Origin: Altererythrobacter epoxidivorans
GTDB lineage: Bacteria; Pseudomonadota; Alphaproteobacteria; Sphingomonadales; Sphingomonadaceae
DNA: 64,000 nucleotides
NCBI RefSeq assembly: GCF_001281485.1
Contig: NZ_CP012669.1
Span: forward strand, 2,263,501 to 2,327,500
Direction of reading: 5' to 3'
Shown: positions 22,102-29,522 of the stretch, piece by piece
Layout of the letters: each line of letters opens with the position of its first letter
How positions within the stretch are numbered: the first letter of the stretch is position 1
Program-made: the position numbers and the translations under genes
Notes under the pieces: model-generated
What the model was told of the DNA's origin: nothing
Database searches by the model: none
The model's input: the letters and a program-made list of their open reading frames with translations, nothing else

Positions 22102-22560
22102 ATGCGTCGTACCATCCTTCTCGCTTGCGCTGCATTGTGCATCACGGCCTGCTCGGCGCCAGAGGAGGGCGCTGACGGTTCGGTAGTCACAGAGGACACA
22201 ACCGATGTGGCGGCAGCTACCGAAGACAATGCCGGCGACACTGGCGGTAGCGATGAAACGCCCCCGGCCGATCTCGAACGAACCGCGTGGCGCGTCGACG
22301 GAGAAGACGGCGCGGTTTACACGACCTACCTCGACGACGACGGAACCTATCGCGATTTCAAGAACGGCGAGCCGCTCCAGAGCGGCACCTGGGAAGAGGT
22401 TTCGGCAGGGCGCATCTGCTTCGAGCCCGCCGAGGACGACAAGCGCGGCGAGTGTTGGGACAATGAAGCACTCGCGAAAGACGGCACGATGCGCACGACC
22501 AGCGATAGCGACAAGACTGTCGAGCTTCGCCGTGTCACCTATGTCGGCCCGAACGAGTAG
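22102..22560 (+). CDS. hypothetical lipoprotein
   Basis: A 152-residue lipoprotein with a clean signal peptide and lipobox ITAC (Cys17), then an acidic Asp/Glu/Thr-rich linker and a small globular domain (TAWRVDGEDG to RVTYVGPNE) containing two cysteines that may pair. I do not recognise the family. It is followed in the same reading frame by the ABC ATPase gene, separated only by its TAG stop and 75 bases, so the two are probably cotranscribed. Confidence 0.7.
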   Translation: MRRTILLACAALCITACSAPEEGADGSVVTEDTTDVAAATEDNAGDTGGSDETPPADLERTAWRVDGEDGAVYTTYLDDDGTYRDFKNGEPLQSGTWEEVSAGRICFEPAEDDKRGECWDNEALAKDGTMRTTSDSDKTVELRRVTYVGPNE

Positions 22561-22635
22561 CCGGATCACAGGGCAGAACGACCGATTTCCGAAATCCCAG
22601 CCCCGCCTGCCCAGCCGCTTGTCTCTTTCGAGGGA

Positions 22636-23379
22636 GTGGCAAAGCGATTTGGCGATACCTTGGCTGTGGCCGGTGTCGACACCGCGATCGAGCCGGGAAG
22701 CTTCGTTGCGCTGGTAGGGGCATCGGGCGCAGGGAAATCCACCCTACTCAAGATGATCAACCTGCTGGCGACCCCGTCAGCGGGGCGCGTCCTGTTCGAC
22801 GGGACTGATGTGGGCGAGCTCTCGCCGTCGCGATTGCGCCGCAGGATCGGATATGTGTTCCAGGGGATCGGCCTGTTCCCTCACATGACCGTGGCGGAAA
22901 ACATCGGCATCGGGCCGCGTATTTCAGGAGACAAGCTGGCCGAAACGCGGATTGCCGAACTGCTCGAACTGGTCGAGCTGGAGCCGGACATGGCAAGGCG
23001 CATGCCCGACGAGCTTTCCGGCGGTCAGCGGCAAAGGGTCGGGGTCGCCCGCGCGCTCGCCAACTCTCCTGATCTCCTGCTGATGGATGAACCCTTCGGC
23101 GCGCTCGACCCCATAACACGCGATGCCCTGGGCGTAAGGGTGCGCAAGTTGCACGAGGAACTCGGCCTCACCACCATCATGGTCACGCACGACATGGCAG
23201 AGGCGCTGCTGCTCGCCGACCGGGTGATCGTCATGGAGGGAGGCGCAATCGTCGCCGACGAAACTCCGCAATCGCTGCTAGCCGGAAACGGCGGAGATGT
23301 TGCGCAAGGTCTTGTCGCCGTACCACGTGCGCAGGCCGAAAAGCTCGCGGCGCTTCGCGATCGGGGCGCTGGCCTATGA
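22636..23379 (+). CDS. ABC importer ATPase, osmolyte/quaternary-amine type (OpuCA/ProV-like)
   Basis: Energises the fused permease/binding protein encoded next. Walker A is GASGAGKST, the Q-loop is VFQGIGLFP, the ABC signature is LSGGQRQRVGVARAL, and Walker B is LLLMDEPFGALD with the H-loop VTHDMAEAL. It lacks the C-terminal CBS domains of ProV and OpuCA. GTG 22636 is the only standard start codon, but it removes the first beta strand; the frame continues upstream (PLVSFEGVAKRFG) to the preceding TAG without any ATG, GTG or TTG, so an unusual start such as ATT 22585 is likely. It overlaps the next gene as ATGA. Confidence 0.88.
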   Translation: MAKRFGDTLAVAGVDTAIEPGSFVALVGASGAGKSTLLKMINLLATPSAGRVLFDGTDVGELSPSRLRRRIGYVFQGIGLFPHMTVAENIGIGPRISGDKLAETRIAELLELVELEPDMARRMPDELSGGQRQRVGVARALANSPDLLLMDEPFGALDPITRDALGVRVRKLHEELGLTTIMVTHDMAEALLLADRVIVMEGGAIVADETPQSLLAGNGGDVAQGLVAVPRAQAEKLAALRDRGAGL

Positions 23380-24914
23380 GCGGCTTTATCGAAACGCTTG
23401 CCGGATTGGGTGACGAGCTTTCGGCCCATGTCCTCCTGTCTGCCTCGGCCATAGCGCTCGGCGTCATGGTTGCACTGCCATTGGCGATCTGGGCCGCCCG
23501 CTCGCCCGCCGTTGCCCGGATTTCTCTGGGTCTTGCGAGCCTCGTGCAGACCATTCCGGCGCTGGCACTGCTCGCGCTGTTCTTCCCGATCCTGCTGTCC
23601 CTGCGCGCCGTATTCGGGGAAGGATTGCCAACGCTCGGCTTCCTGCCAGCGCTCCTCGCCCTGGCGCTTTACGCGCTGCTGCCGATCCTGCGAAATGCCG
23701 TGACCGCCCAGGCCAATCTCGACCCCGGCGTGCTCGAGGCGGCAGACGGTGTGGGGATGAGCCAGTGGCAGAAGCTCGTCCTTGTCGAAGCGCCCCTGTC
23801 GGCGCCCTTTATCATGGCCGGGATCAGGACCGCTGCGGTCTGGACCATCGGAGCCGCGACGCTCGCCACGACCATCGGGCAAAAGAGCCTTGGCGATCCG
23901 ATTTTTGCCGGGCTTCAGACGCAGAACTGGGCGCTCGTGCTGGCGGGCTGTCTCGCATCGGCTGGCCTCGCCTTGCTTGCGGACAACCTCCTCGGCCTGG
24001 TCGAATCCGGTCTCAAGCAGCGGAAGAAGGGCCTGGTTGCTGCGGGCCTCCTTGCGATCGCGCTTGGCATCGGCGGTGCTTTGTGGGCGCAATTCGGACC
24101 CGACCGGCCCGAAGACAGGGTCGTCATCGGCGCGAAGGGATTTTCGGAGCAATACATCCTTGCCCGGCTGATCGGTCAGCGGCTGGAGGATCGAGGCTAC
24201 GCAGTCGAATACCGGGACGGCCTGGGTTCTGCAGTCGCGCACAGTGCGGTAACCACGAACGAGATCGATATCCTGGTCGATTACACCGGAACGATCTGGG
24301 CCAATATGATGAAGCGCACCGACAATCCGGAGCGTGACGCCATGATTGCCGAGATTGCGGAGTGGGAAGAACAGATGTCGGGCACGCTCATGCTGGGTCG
24401 CATGGGCTTCGAAAACGCCTATGGCCTCGCCGTGACGCAGGATCTGGCGGACCGGCGCGAACTGACCTCGATCGACGATCTCGTCCGGATTGCCCCAAGT
24501 CTTACGATTGGCGGCGATCCGGAATTTTTCGAAAGGCCCGAATGGATCGCGGTCCGCGATGCCTATGGCCTGCGGTTCGGAACACAGCGCAATTTCGCGC
24601 CGACATTCATGTACAATGCGCTGAAGTCGGGCGAGGCGGACGTTATCAGCGCATACACCTCGGACGGCAGGATCGTGGCCGACCAGCTTGCAGTCCTTGA
24701 TGATCCGCGCCGCGCATTCCCGAACTATGATGCCATTGTGCTGGTCGGGCCCGAGGCCCGCACAGATGACGTCCTGCTGGAAACATTGCGCCCCGTCATC
24801 GGGCGCGTCGATGTTGCCCTGATGCGCGAGGCGAACCTGATGGTCGATCGCGACGAGGACAAGCGCACCCCGGCACAAGCGGCACGCTGGCTGGCCGGAA
24901 AAATCGGGCTTTAG
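23376..24914 (+). CDS. fused ABC permease and substrate-binding protein (glycine betaine/choline/ergothioneine type)
   Basis: A 512-residue fusion. Residues 1-210 form the permease, with about five or six helices and the EAA-like loop GVLEAADGVGMSQWQKL. A further helix (LVAAGLLAIALGIGGALWA, about 218-238) anchors the C-terminal binding domain (about 250-512), which begins VVIGAKGFSEQYIL and contains DILVDYTGT and DVISAYTSDGR. The arrangement matches OpuFB/EgtU-like transporters for quaternary amines or ergothioneine. No separate signal peptide is needed. The ligand cannot be fixed without modelling the aromatic cage. Confidence 0.9.
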   Translation: MSGFIETLAGLGDELSAHVLLSASAIALGVMVALPLAIWAARSPAVARISLGLASLVQTIPALALLALFFPILLSLRAVFGEGLPTLGFLPALLALALYALLPILRNAVTAQANLDPGVLEAADGVGMSQWQKLVLVEAPLSAPFIMAGIRTAAVWTIGAATLATTIGQKSLGDPIFAGLQTQNWALVLAGCLASAGLALLADNLLGLVESGLKQRKKGLVAAGLLAIALGIGGALWAQFGPDRPEDRVVIGAKGFSEQYILARLIGQRLEDRGYAVEYRDGLGSAVAHSAVTTNEIDILVDYTGTIWANMMKRTDNPERDAMIAEIAEWEEQMSGTLMLGRMGFENAYGLAVTQDLADRRELTSIDDLVRIAPSLTIGGDPEFFERPEWIAVRDAYGLRFGTQRNFAPTFMYNALKSGEADVISAYTSDGRIVADQLAVLDDPRRAFPNYDAIVLVGPEARTDDVLLETLRPVIGRVDVALMREANLMVDRDEDKRTPAQAARWLAGKIGL

Positions 24915-24925
24915 CTAGAAGCCGA
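24904..24925. terminator. small stem spanning two abutting stop codons
   Basis: TCGGGCTT (24904-24911) can pair with AAGCCGA (24919-24925) with one bulged G. The loop TAGCTAG contains the stop codons of both convergent genes, which abut at 24914/24915. It could work in both directions but is short and has no strong T-tract. Confidence 0.3.
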
Positions 24926-26813
24926 CGCCATCGGGCCAGTCGGGCGCGGCGACCCCCATGACCTTGAACAGCAGGCCCATCTCGCTTTCTGAGATCAGCC
25001 TGTCCTTCTGCCGGGCGACGACCGCAGCCTGTGCAGGCTCCTTTCGCTGCAAGGCTTCGGCGCGGGTCTCGATACCGAGCGAGGTGAGCCAGTCGCCCTG
25101 CATGACCGTGCCCATCAGCTTCGCACCCTGGCGCTTTGCGACCTGGCCCAGCATTTCGAAATCGACATGGGCGGTGATGTCGGCCTGACCCGGCATGGCG
25201 AGCGGATCGACTTTCTTGTGCGCCTTCAATGCCTGCAGGCTCGATCCGGCACGGTGTTCCAGCCCGCCGTAATCGATCACCAGTGCTGCGCCGCCCTGCG
25301 CGACCAGCCGATCGGCAAGCTCCGACATGATTGCCGCTGCCGCCGGGCTTGTTTCGATCAGCGTGCCCTGCGGCGCGCTTTTCCAGCCGGACGGGACGAT
25401 CGAATCCATCGGCTTGTCCCCGCCGACGAAGACGAAGCGTTCGCCATCGAGGCCGACCATCCGTTCGGTCCAGCCCTGTGCGGCGCGTAGCAGCTGGTGG
25501 ATCGGGAGCGCGTCGAAAAATTCGTTGGCGACGAGCAGGATCGGGCCGTCTTCGGGGACGGTCGAAAGATCGTGATGATGGATCACGCCGGGAACCGCCT
25601 CGCTCTGGATTTCGCGTAGGGTCTCCGACCCTTCGACGAAATGAACCTGCGGCTTCAGGTCGTAGCGGCCAGCCGTGCGTAGCGCATCGGTCGCAAGCGT
25701 TCCGCGACCCGGGCCGAGTTCGACGTAGTGAACCTTTTGCGGGCGGCCTGCGCGGACCCATAGGTCGGCCAGCCACAGCCCGATAAGCTCTCCGAACATC
25801 TGGCTGATTTCTGGCGCGGTGATGAAGTCGCCTTCCTCGCCGAAGGGATCTCGGCTCGAATAATAGAGCGCATTCGATTCGCCCATGTACTGCGCCAGGC
25901 TGATCGGTCCGGTTTCACGGATCAGGCGGCGGAAACGGATCGCAGGATCCTCGACCGGCTTGGGCGGAGGGCGCTTGCGCGGCTTCGGCTTTTCCGCCGT
26001 CGCCTCGACAGGCTTGGGTTCGTCCTTGGGCTTTGCCGGAGCCTTGCGGGCCTCTTCGGCTTCGGCCTTCAGCTTCAACGCATCGCGTTTGCGTGCGGCC
26101 TGCTTGGGCGGTTCGGGCGACGGTGCGGGTTTCGCCTCGGGTTTCTTCGCCTTGGCCTTGACAGGCTTTGCCTTCTTCGATGGCTTGGCCGTCTCGGCTT
26201 CTGTCTTTTCGGCTACCGGCTCTGGTTCAGCAGCAGGCTCTTTCGATTTCTTGGCGGGCTTCTCGGCCGGCACTTCTTCAGCCTTTGCTTCGGGCTTCTT
26301 GTCCTCGCGGACCGGCTCGGGATCGGCTTTCGGCTTGGTGTCTTTCTTTGCGACCTTCGGCTCAGCCTTTGGCGCGGTAGGTGCCCGTTCCGCCTGCTCG
26401 GCTTCTTTGGGCTCTGCCTTTTCAGCCGGTTTTGGCGTCGGTGCCGGAGAAGCCTTCTGCTTCGGTGCGGGTTCTGCCTTGGCCTCGATCTTTGGCTCGG
26501 TTTTCGGTTCGGACTTCGATTGGGCTTTGGGCTCCGGCTTGTCCTCTGCCGGAGTCACTTCGGCTTTCGGCGCAGGTGTCGGAGCTGGAGCAGGAGAAGG
26601 CGATTTCGCGGGCGCAGGCTTCGGCGGGGCTTCAGCCTTCGCCTCTGCCCCTTTCAGTTCCGGTTCGGGATCGATCAGCGTGAGGCCGGCGCCCTTGCGC
26701 CAGCCCGAACTCAGGCCTCCGCCGGCTTTGCTCCCCCGCTTCCCAGCGGCGGCCGCATCACGGCGTAAAGCGTTACAATCAACCCAATCAGAATCAGCGG
26801 AATTGACAGCCAT
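24915..26813 (-). CDS. MidA/NDUFAF7-like SAM methyltransferase with long disordered N-terminus
   Basis: The C-terminal 345 residues (about 288-632) are a complete COG1565 methyltransferase: SLAQYMGESN, GDFITAPEISQMFGE, the SAM motif VELGPGRGT near 363 and NEFFDALP. Mitochondrial members methylate an arginine of complex I. Residues about 47-287 are a low-complexity tract of Ala, Pro, Lys and Glu, roughly doubling the normal length. Codons there resemble neighbouring genes and no stop interrupts, so it is probably translated. ATG 26813 would overlap lgt by about 100 bases; CTG 26714 (CTGA with the lgt stop) is another option, as are internal GTG or TTG codons. Confidence 0.85.
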   Translation of the reverse strand: MAVNSADSDWVDCNALRRDAAAAGKRGSKAGGGLSSGWRKGAGLTLIDPEPELKGAEAKAEAPPKPAPAKSPSPAPAPTPAPKAEVTPAEDKPEPKAQSKSEPKTEPKIEAKAEPAPKQKASPAPTPKPAEKAEPKEAEQAERAPTAPKAEPKVAKKDTKPKADPEPVREDKKPEAKAEEVPAEKPAKKSKEPAAEPEPVAEKTEAETAKPSKKAKPVKAKAKKPEAKPAPSPEPPKQAARKRDALKLKAEAEEARKAPAKPKDEPKPVEATAEKPKPRKRPPPKPVEDPAIRFRRLIRETGPISLAQYMGESNALYYSSRDPFGEEGDFITAPEISQMFGELIGLWLADLWVRAGRPQKVHYVELGPGRGTLATDALRTAGRYDLKPQVHFVEGSETLREIQSEAVPGVIHHHDLSTVPEDGPILLVANEFFDALPIHQLLRAAQGWTERMVGLDGERFVFVGGDKPMDSIVPSGWKSAPQGTLIETSPAAAAIMSELADRLVAQGGAALVIDYGGLEHRAGSSLQALKAHKKVDPLAMPGQADITAHVDFEMLGQVAKRQGAKLMGTVMQGDWLTSLGIETRAEALQRKEPAQAAVVARQKDRLISESEMGLLFKVMGVAAPDWPDGVGF

Positions 26814-27616
26814 TGCCCCATCGACAGTCCGGTTTCACGAGCGAATTCGGCAAGTTGTGCATCGGGCTCGCGGAAAAATTCGTTAACGAAGCGACCGATA
26901 CCCATGCCGATCGTGAATATCCCTACCAACAGGCCCTTGCGATAGCGAGCGCGGGTTTTCCAGAACAGCAGCAACATGACGATGCAGAGCAGCGCGCCTT
27001 CGAGGCCGGCCTGGTACAATTGGCTGGGGTGCCGGGCGATATCGCCGCCACCGGGGAAGATCATGCCCCACGCCACATCGGTCTGGCGGCCCCAAAGCTC
27101 GCCGTTGACGAAGTTCGCCATGCGGCCGAGCATGTATCCGAACGGCACATTGACCGCGACGTAATCGCACACCCGCAGGAAATCGAGACGTCCGCGCCAT
27201 GCAACCCATGCGATGGCCAGCAGGACGCCGAGGACGCCGCCGTGGAAACTCATGCCCCCATCCCACAGGCGGAGCAGGTCCCAGCTTACCGTCTCGGTCG
27301 GGGTGAAGTGGGTGAACAGGCTGGGTTTGCCGGTATCGCCGCCGGTATAGAACGCCGCATATCCCAGCCGGCCGCCGAAAATGACGCCGAGGGTGCAGTA
27401 GAAGAACAGGTCGTCGGCATGACGCTGCGCCATGGGCGCGCCCGGTGCCTTGATCATCTTGGATAGATGCCAGTAGGCGAATAGAACCCCTAGGAGATAG
27501 GCCAGCGAATAGTAGCGCAGCTGGAAAGTGCCGATCTCGAAAAGATAGGGCCGCAGGCCCAGATTTTCCCAGTAAATCGGCTCTGCAACGCCGGACGCGG
27601 CGAGTAGTGACAGCAC
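26711..27616 (-). CDS. lgt: prolipoprotein diacylglyceryl transferase
   Basis: Attaches diacylglycerol to the lipobox cysteine of prolipoproteins in the inner membrane, the first step in maturing lipoproteins such as those encoded elsewhere here. The 301-residue protein has about seven membrane segments. The essential histidine block is GGMSFHGGVLG and the Lgt signature is GRMANFVNGELWGR. The start is GTG 27616, with AGGGGG nine bases upstream. It precedes the methyltransferase gene with close contact or overlap and diverges from an acyl-CoA synthetase gene. Confidence 0.95.
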   Translation of the reverse strand: MLSLLAASGVAEPIYWENLGLRPYLFEIGTFQLRYYSLAYLLGVLFAYWHLSKMIKAPGAPMAQRHADDLFFYCTLGVIFGGRLGYAAFYTGGDTGKPSLFTHFTPTETVSWDLLRLWDGGMSFHGGVLGVLLAIAWVAWRGRLDFLRVCDYVAVNVPFGYMLGRMANFVNGELWGRQTDVAWGMIFPGGGDIARHPSQLYQAGLEGALLCIVMLLLFWKTRARYRKGLLVGIFTIGMGIGRFVNEFFREPDAQLAEFARETGLSMGQWLSIPLILIGLIVTLYAVMRPPLGSGGAKPAEA

Positions 27617-27781
27617 GAAGCGAACCCCCTAATGGTTATGCGCGCCGCCTGCGACACGCCGGTCGCGCGGCTTTTGGCACAGCAGGGGTTTTGGGGGAAG
27701 CCTGCGCAAACGGCGGCACGTAAATCGTTCGCATGAACGGTGGCGATGCCGCTCGAAAATGGAAGAGGAGACCGCCCGAAT

Positions 27782-29482
27782 ATGCCTACCGAGCTCGACA
27801 AGACGCTTGACGCGATCATGGACACACTCACTGCGCCGGATGCCCCGGCCGAAACGGTGCCCACGACCCGCGGCGGGGTCGAAATGCCGATGTTGAAGAA
27901 TGCTCCGCCGAGCCTGGTCCATTACTTCGCGCATTACTGCGCCGAACATTCCGACGCCTGCTTCCTGGTCGATGGCGACGTCCGCCTGACCTTTGGCGAA
28001 ACCTGGGTTGCCGCGCGCCACGTTGCCGCCGGCCTGGTCGCAGAGCATGGCGTGAACCGCGGCGACCGCGTCGGTATTGCGGCACGCAATTCCGCCAACT
28101 GGATCGTCGCCTATATGGGCGTGCTGATCGCAGGCGGCTGCGCCACCCTGCTAAACGGTTTTTCGAGCGGTGAGGAACTGGCCGACCAGATCGAACTGGT
28201 CGGGTGCAAGCTCCTGCTCGCCGATGCGCAGCGTGCAAAGCGGCTCGACGGTCAGAACCACGACGCGAAAATCGTTCTGTTCGAGCACAACGTGTCGCCT
28301 GCCGACGGATTGGCCGCGTTCTGGGGCGCCCCTGAAACGGTCACTCTTCCCGAAGTCGGACCGGAAGATCCCGCAACCATCCTCTACACCTCAGGTTCGA
28401 CCGGCAAGTCGAAGGGTGCATGGTCGGATCACCGCGGCGTGGTCCACGGGGCGCTCAACTACGCCATGCAGTCGCTCATGGCTTTCACCTATCTCGACAG
28501 CAGCGAAGGCGGCGCACCGACGACTCAGGCGTGCGCGCTGGTTGCCGTGCCCCTGTTCCACGTCACTGGCGAGGTGCCGGTTTTCCTTCAGAGCCTAGCG
28601 CTCGGCAGGAAACTGGTGCTGATGCCGAAGTGGGATGCGCTCGAAGCGCTCAAGCTGATGGACAAGGAAAAGGTCAGCTATTTCGCGGGCGTTCCCCTGA
28701 TGAGCTACGAGATCGCGACGCACCCCGATCGCAAGAACTACGACATCAGTTCGTGCTCGGGCTTCGCTGCCGGTGGCGCCCCCCGCCCGGTCGAACACGT
28801 CAACAAGATCCGCGATGCCTTTCCCGACGGCTTCCCGCTGCTCGGCTATGGCCTCACCGAAACCAACGGCGTGGGCTGCGCGAACTTCAACGAGAACTAT
28901 CTCGCGAAGCCTTCCTCCACCGGCAGGGCCAGCCGTCCCTTGGTCGATCTCGCCATTCTCGACGATAGCGGGAAGCCTGTGCCCCAGGGCCAGGTGGGCG
29001 AAATCTGCATTCGCTCGGTCTGCAATTTCATCGGCTATTGGGACAATGATGACGCGACCCGCGCCGCCTATACCGACGATATGTATTTCCGCACCGGCGA
29101 CCTCGGCCGCCTCGACGAAGACGATTACGTCTATATCGTCGACCGCAAGAAGGACATCATCATCCGCGGGGGCGAGAACATCACCTGTATCGAGGTGGAG
29201 GAAGCGATCTATGCGCACGACGCAATCGCCGAATGCTCCGTCTTCGGCATTCCGGACGACAGGATGGGCGAAGTGCCCGCTGCGGTTTTCTACCTGAAGC
29301 CCGGCCACGGCATCTCGCCTGAGGACCTGCGCGAATTCCTGCTGGCCAGCATCGCGCCGTTCAAGGTTCCGCTGGAAGAACACATCTGGCAGTCGGACAA
29401 GCCGCTGCCACGTCTCGGAACGCAGAAGATCGACAAGCGTACCGTCCGCAGGACCTATGTCGGCAATCCCGTCTCGGCCTGA
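27782..29482 (+). CDS. acyl-CoA synthetase (AMP-forming)
   Basis: A 566-residue adenylate-forming enzyme. The phosphate loop is YTSGSTGKSKG, where the usual Pro is Ser. The YGLTETNG adenylate motif, FRTGDLGRLDEDDY and the hinge DRKKDIIIRGGENI all fit medium- or long-chain acyl-CoA synthetases, and the final catalytic lysine lies near GTQKIDKRTVR. ATG 27782 is preferred to GTG 27740 because GAGGAG lies eleven bases before it. It stands alone between divergent lgt and the downstream glnD (40 bases). The substrate is unknown. Confidence 0.87.
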   Translation: MPTELDKTLDAIMDTLTAPDAPAETVPTTRGGVEMPMLKNAPPSLVHYFAHYCAEHSDACFLVDGDVRLTFGETWVAARHVAAGLVAEHGVNRGDRVGIAARNSANWIVAYMGVLIAGGCATLLNGFSSGEELADQIELVGCKLLLADAQRAKRLDGQNHDAKIVLFEHNVSPADGLAAFWGAPETVTLPEVGPEDPATILYTSGSTGKSKGAWSDHRGVVHGALNYAMQSLMAFTYLDSSEGGAPTTQACALVAVPLFHVTGEVPVFLQSLALGRKLVLMPKWDALEALKLMDKEKVSYFAGVPLMSYEIATHPDRKNYDISSCSGFAAGGAPRPVEHVNKIRDAFPDGFPLLGYGLTETNGVGCANFNENYLAKPSSTGRASRPLVDLAILDDSGKPVPQGQVGEICIRSVCNFIGYWDNDDATRAAYTDDMYFRTGDLGRLDEDDYVYIVDRKKDIIIRGGENITCIEVEEAIYAHDAIAECSVFGIPDDRMGEVPAAVFYLKPGHGISPEDLREFLLASIAPFKVPLEEHIWQSDKPLPRLGTQKIDKRTVRRTYVGNPVSA

Positions 29483-29522
29483 GACAGCCGACAAAGACCA
29501 GATTACGGACACGTAAGACGAA

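Noticed and set aside
25885..26886. Long open frame on the plus strand, rich in Gly, Ser, Ala and Phe, opposite the methyltransferase tail
   Set aside because: It is the mirror of the Lys/Pro/Glu/Ala-rich codons; it has no domain, poor start context and no independent support.
29471..29485. GTCTC-N5-GAGAC dyad at the end of the acyl-CoA synthetase gene, similar to the dehydrogenase operator candidate
   Set aside because: It overlaps coding sequence and the stop codon, and the spacer length differs, so chance is likely.
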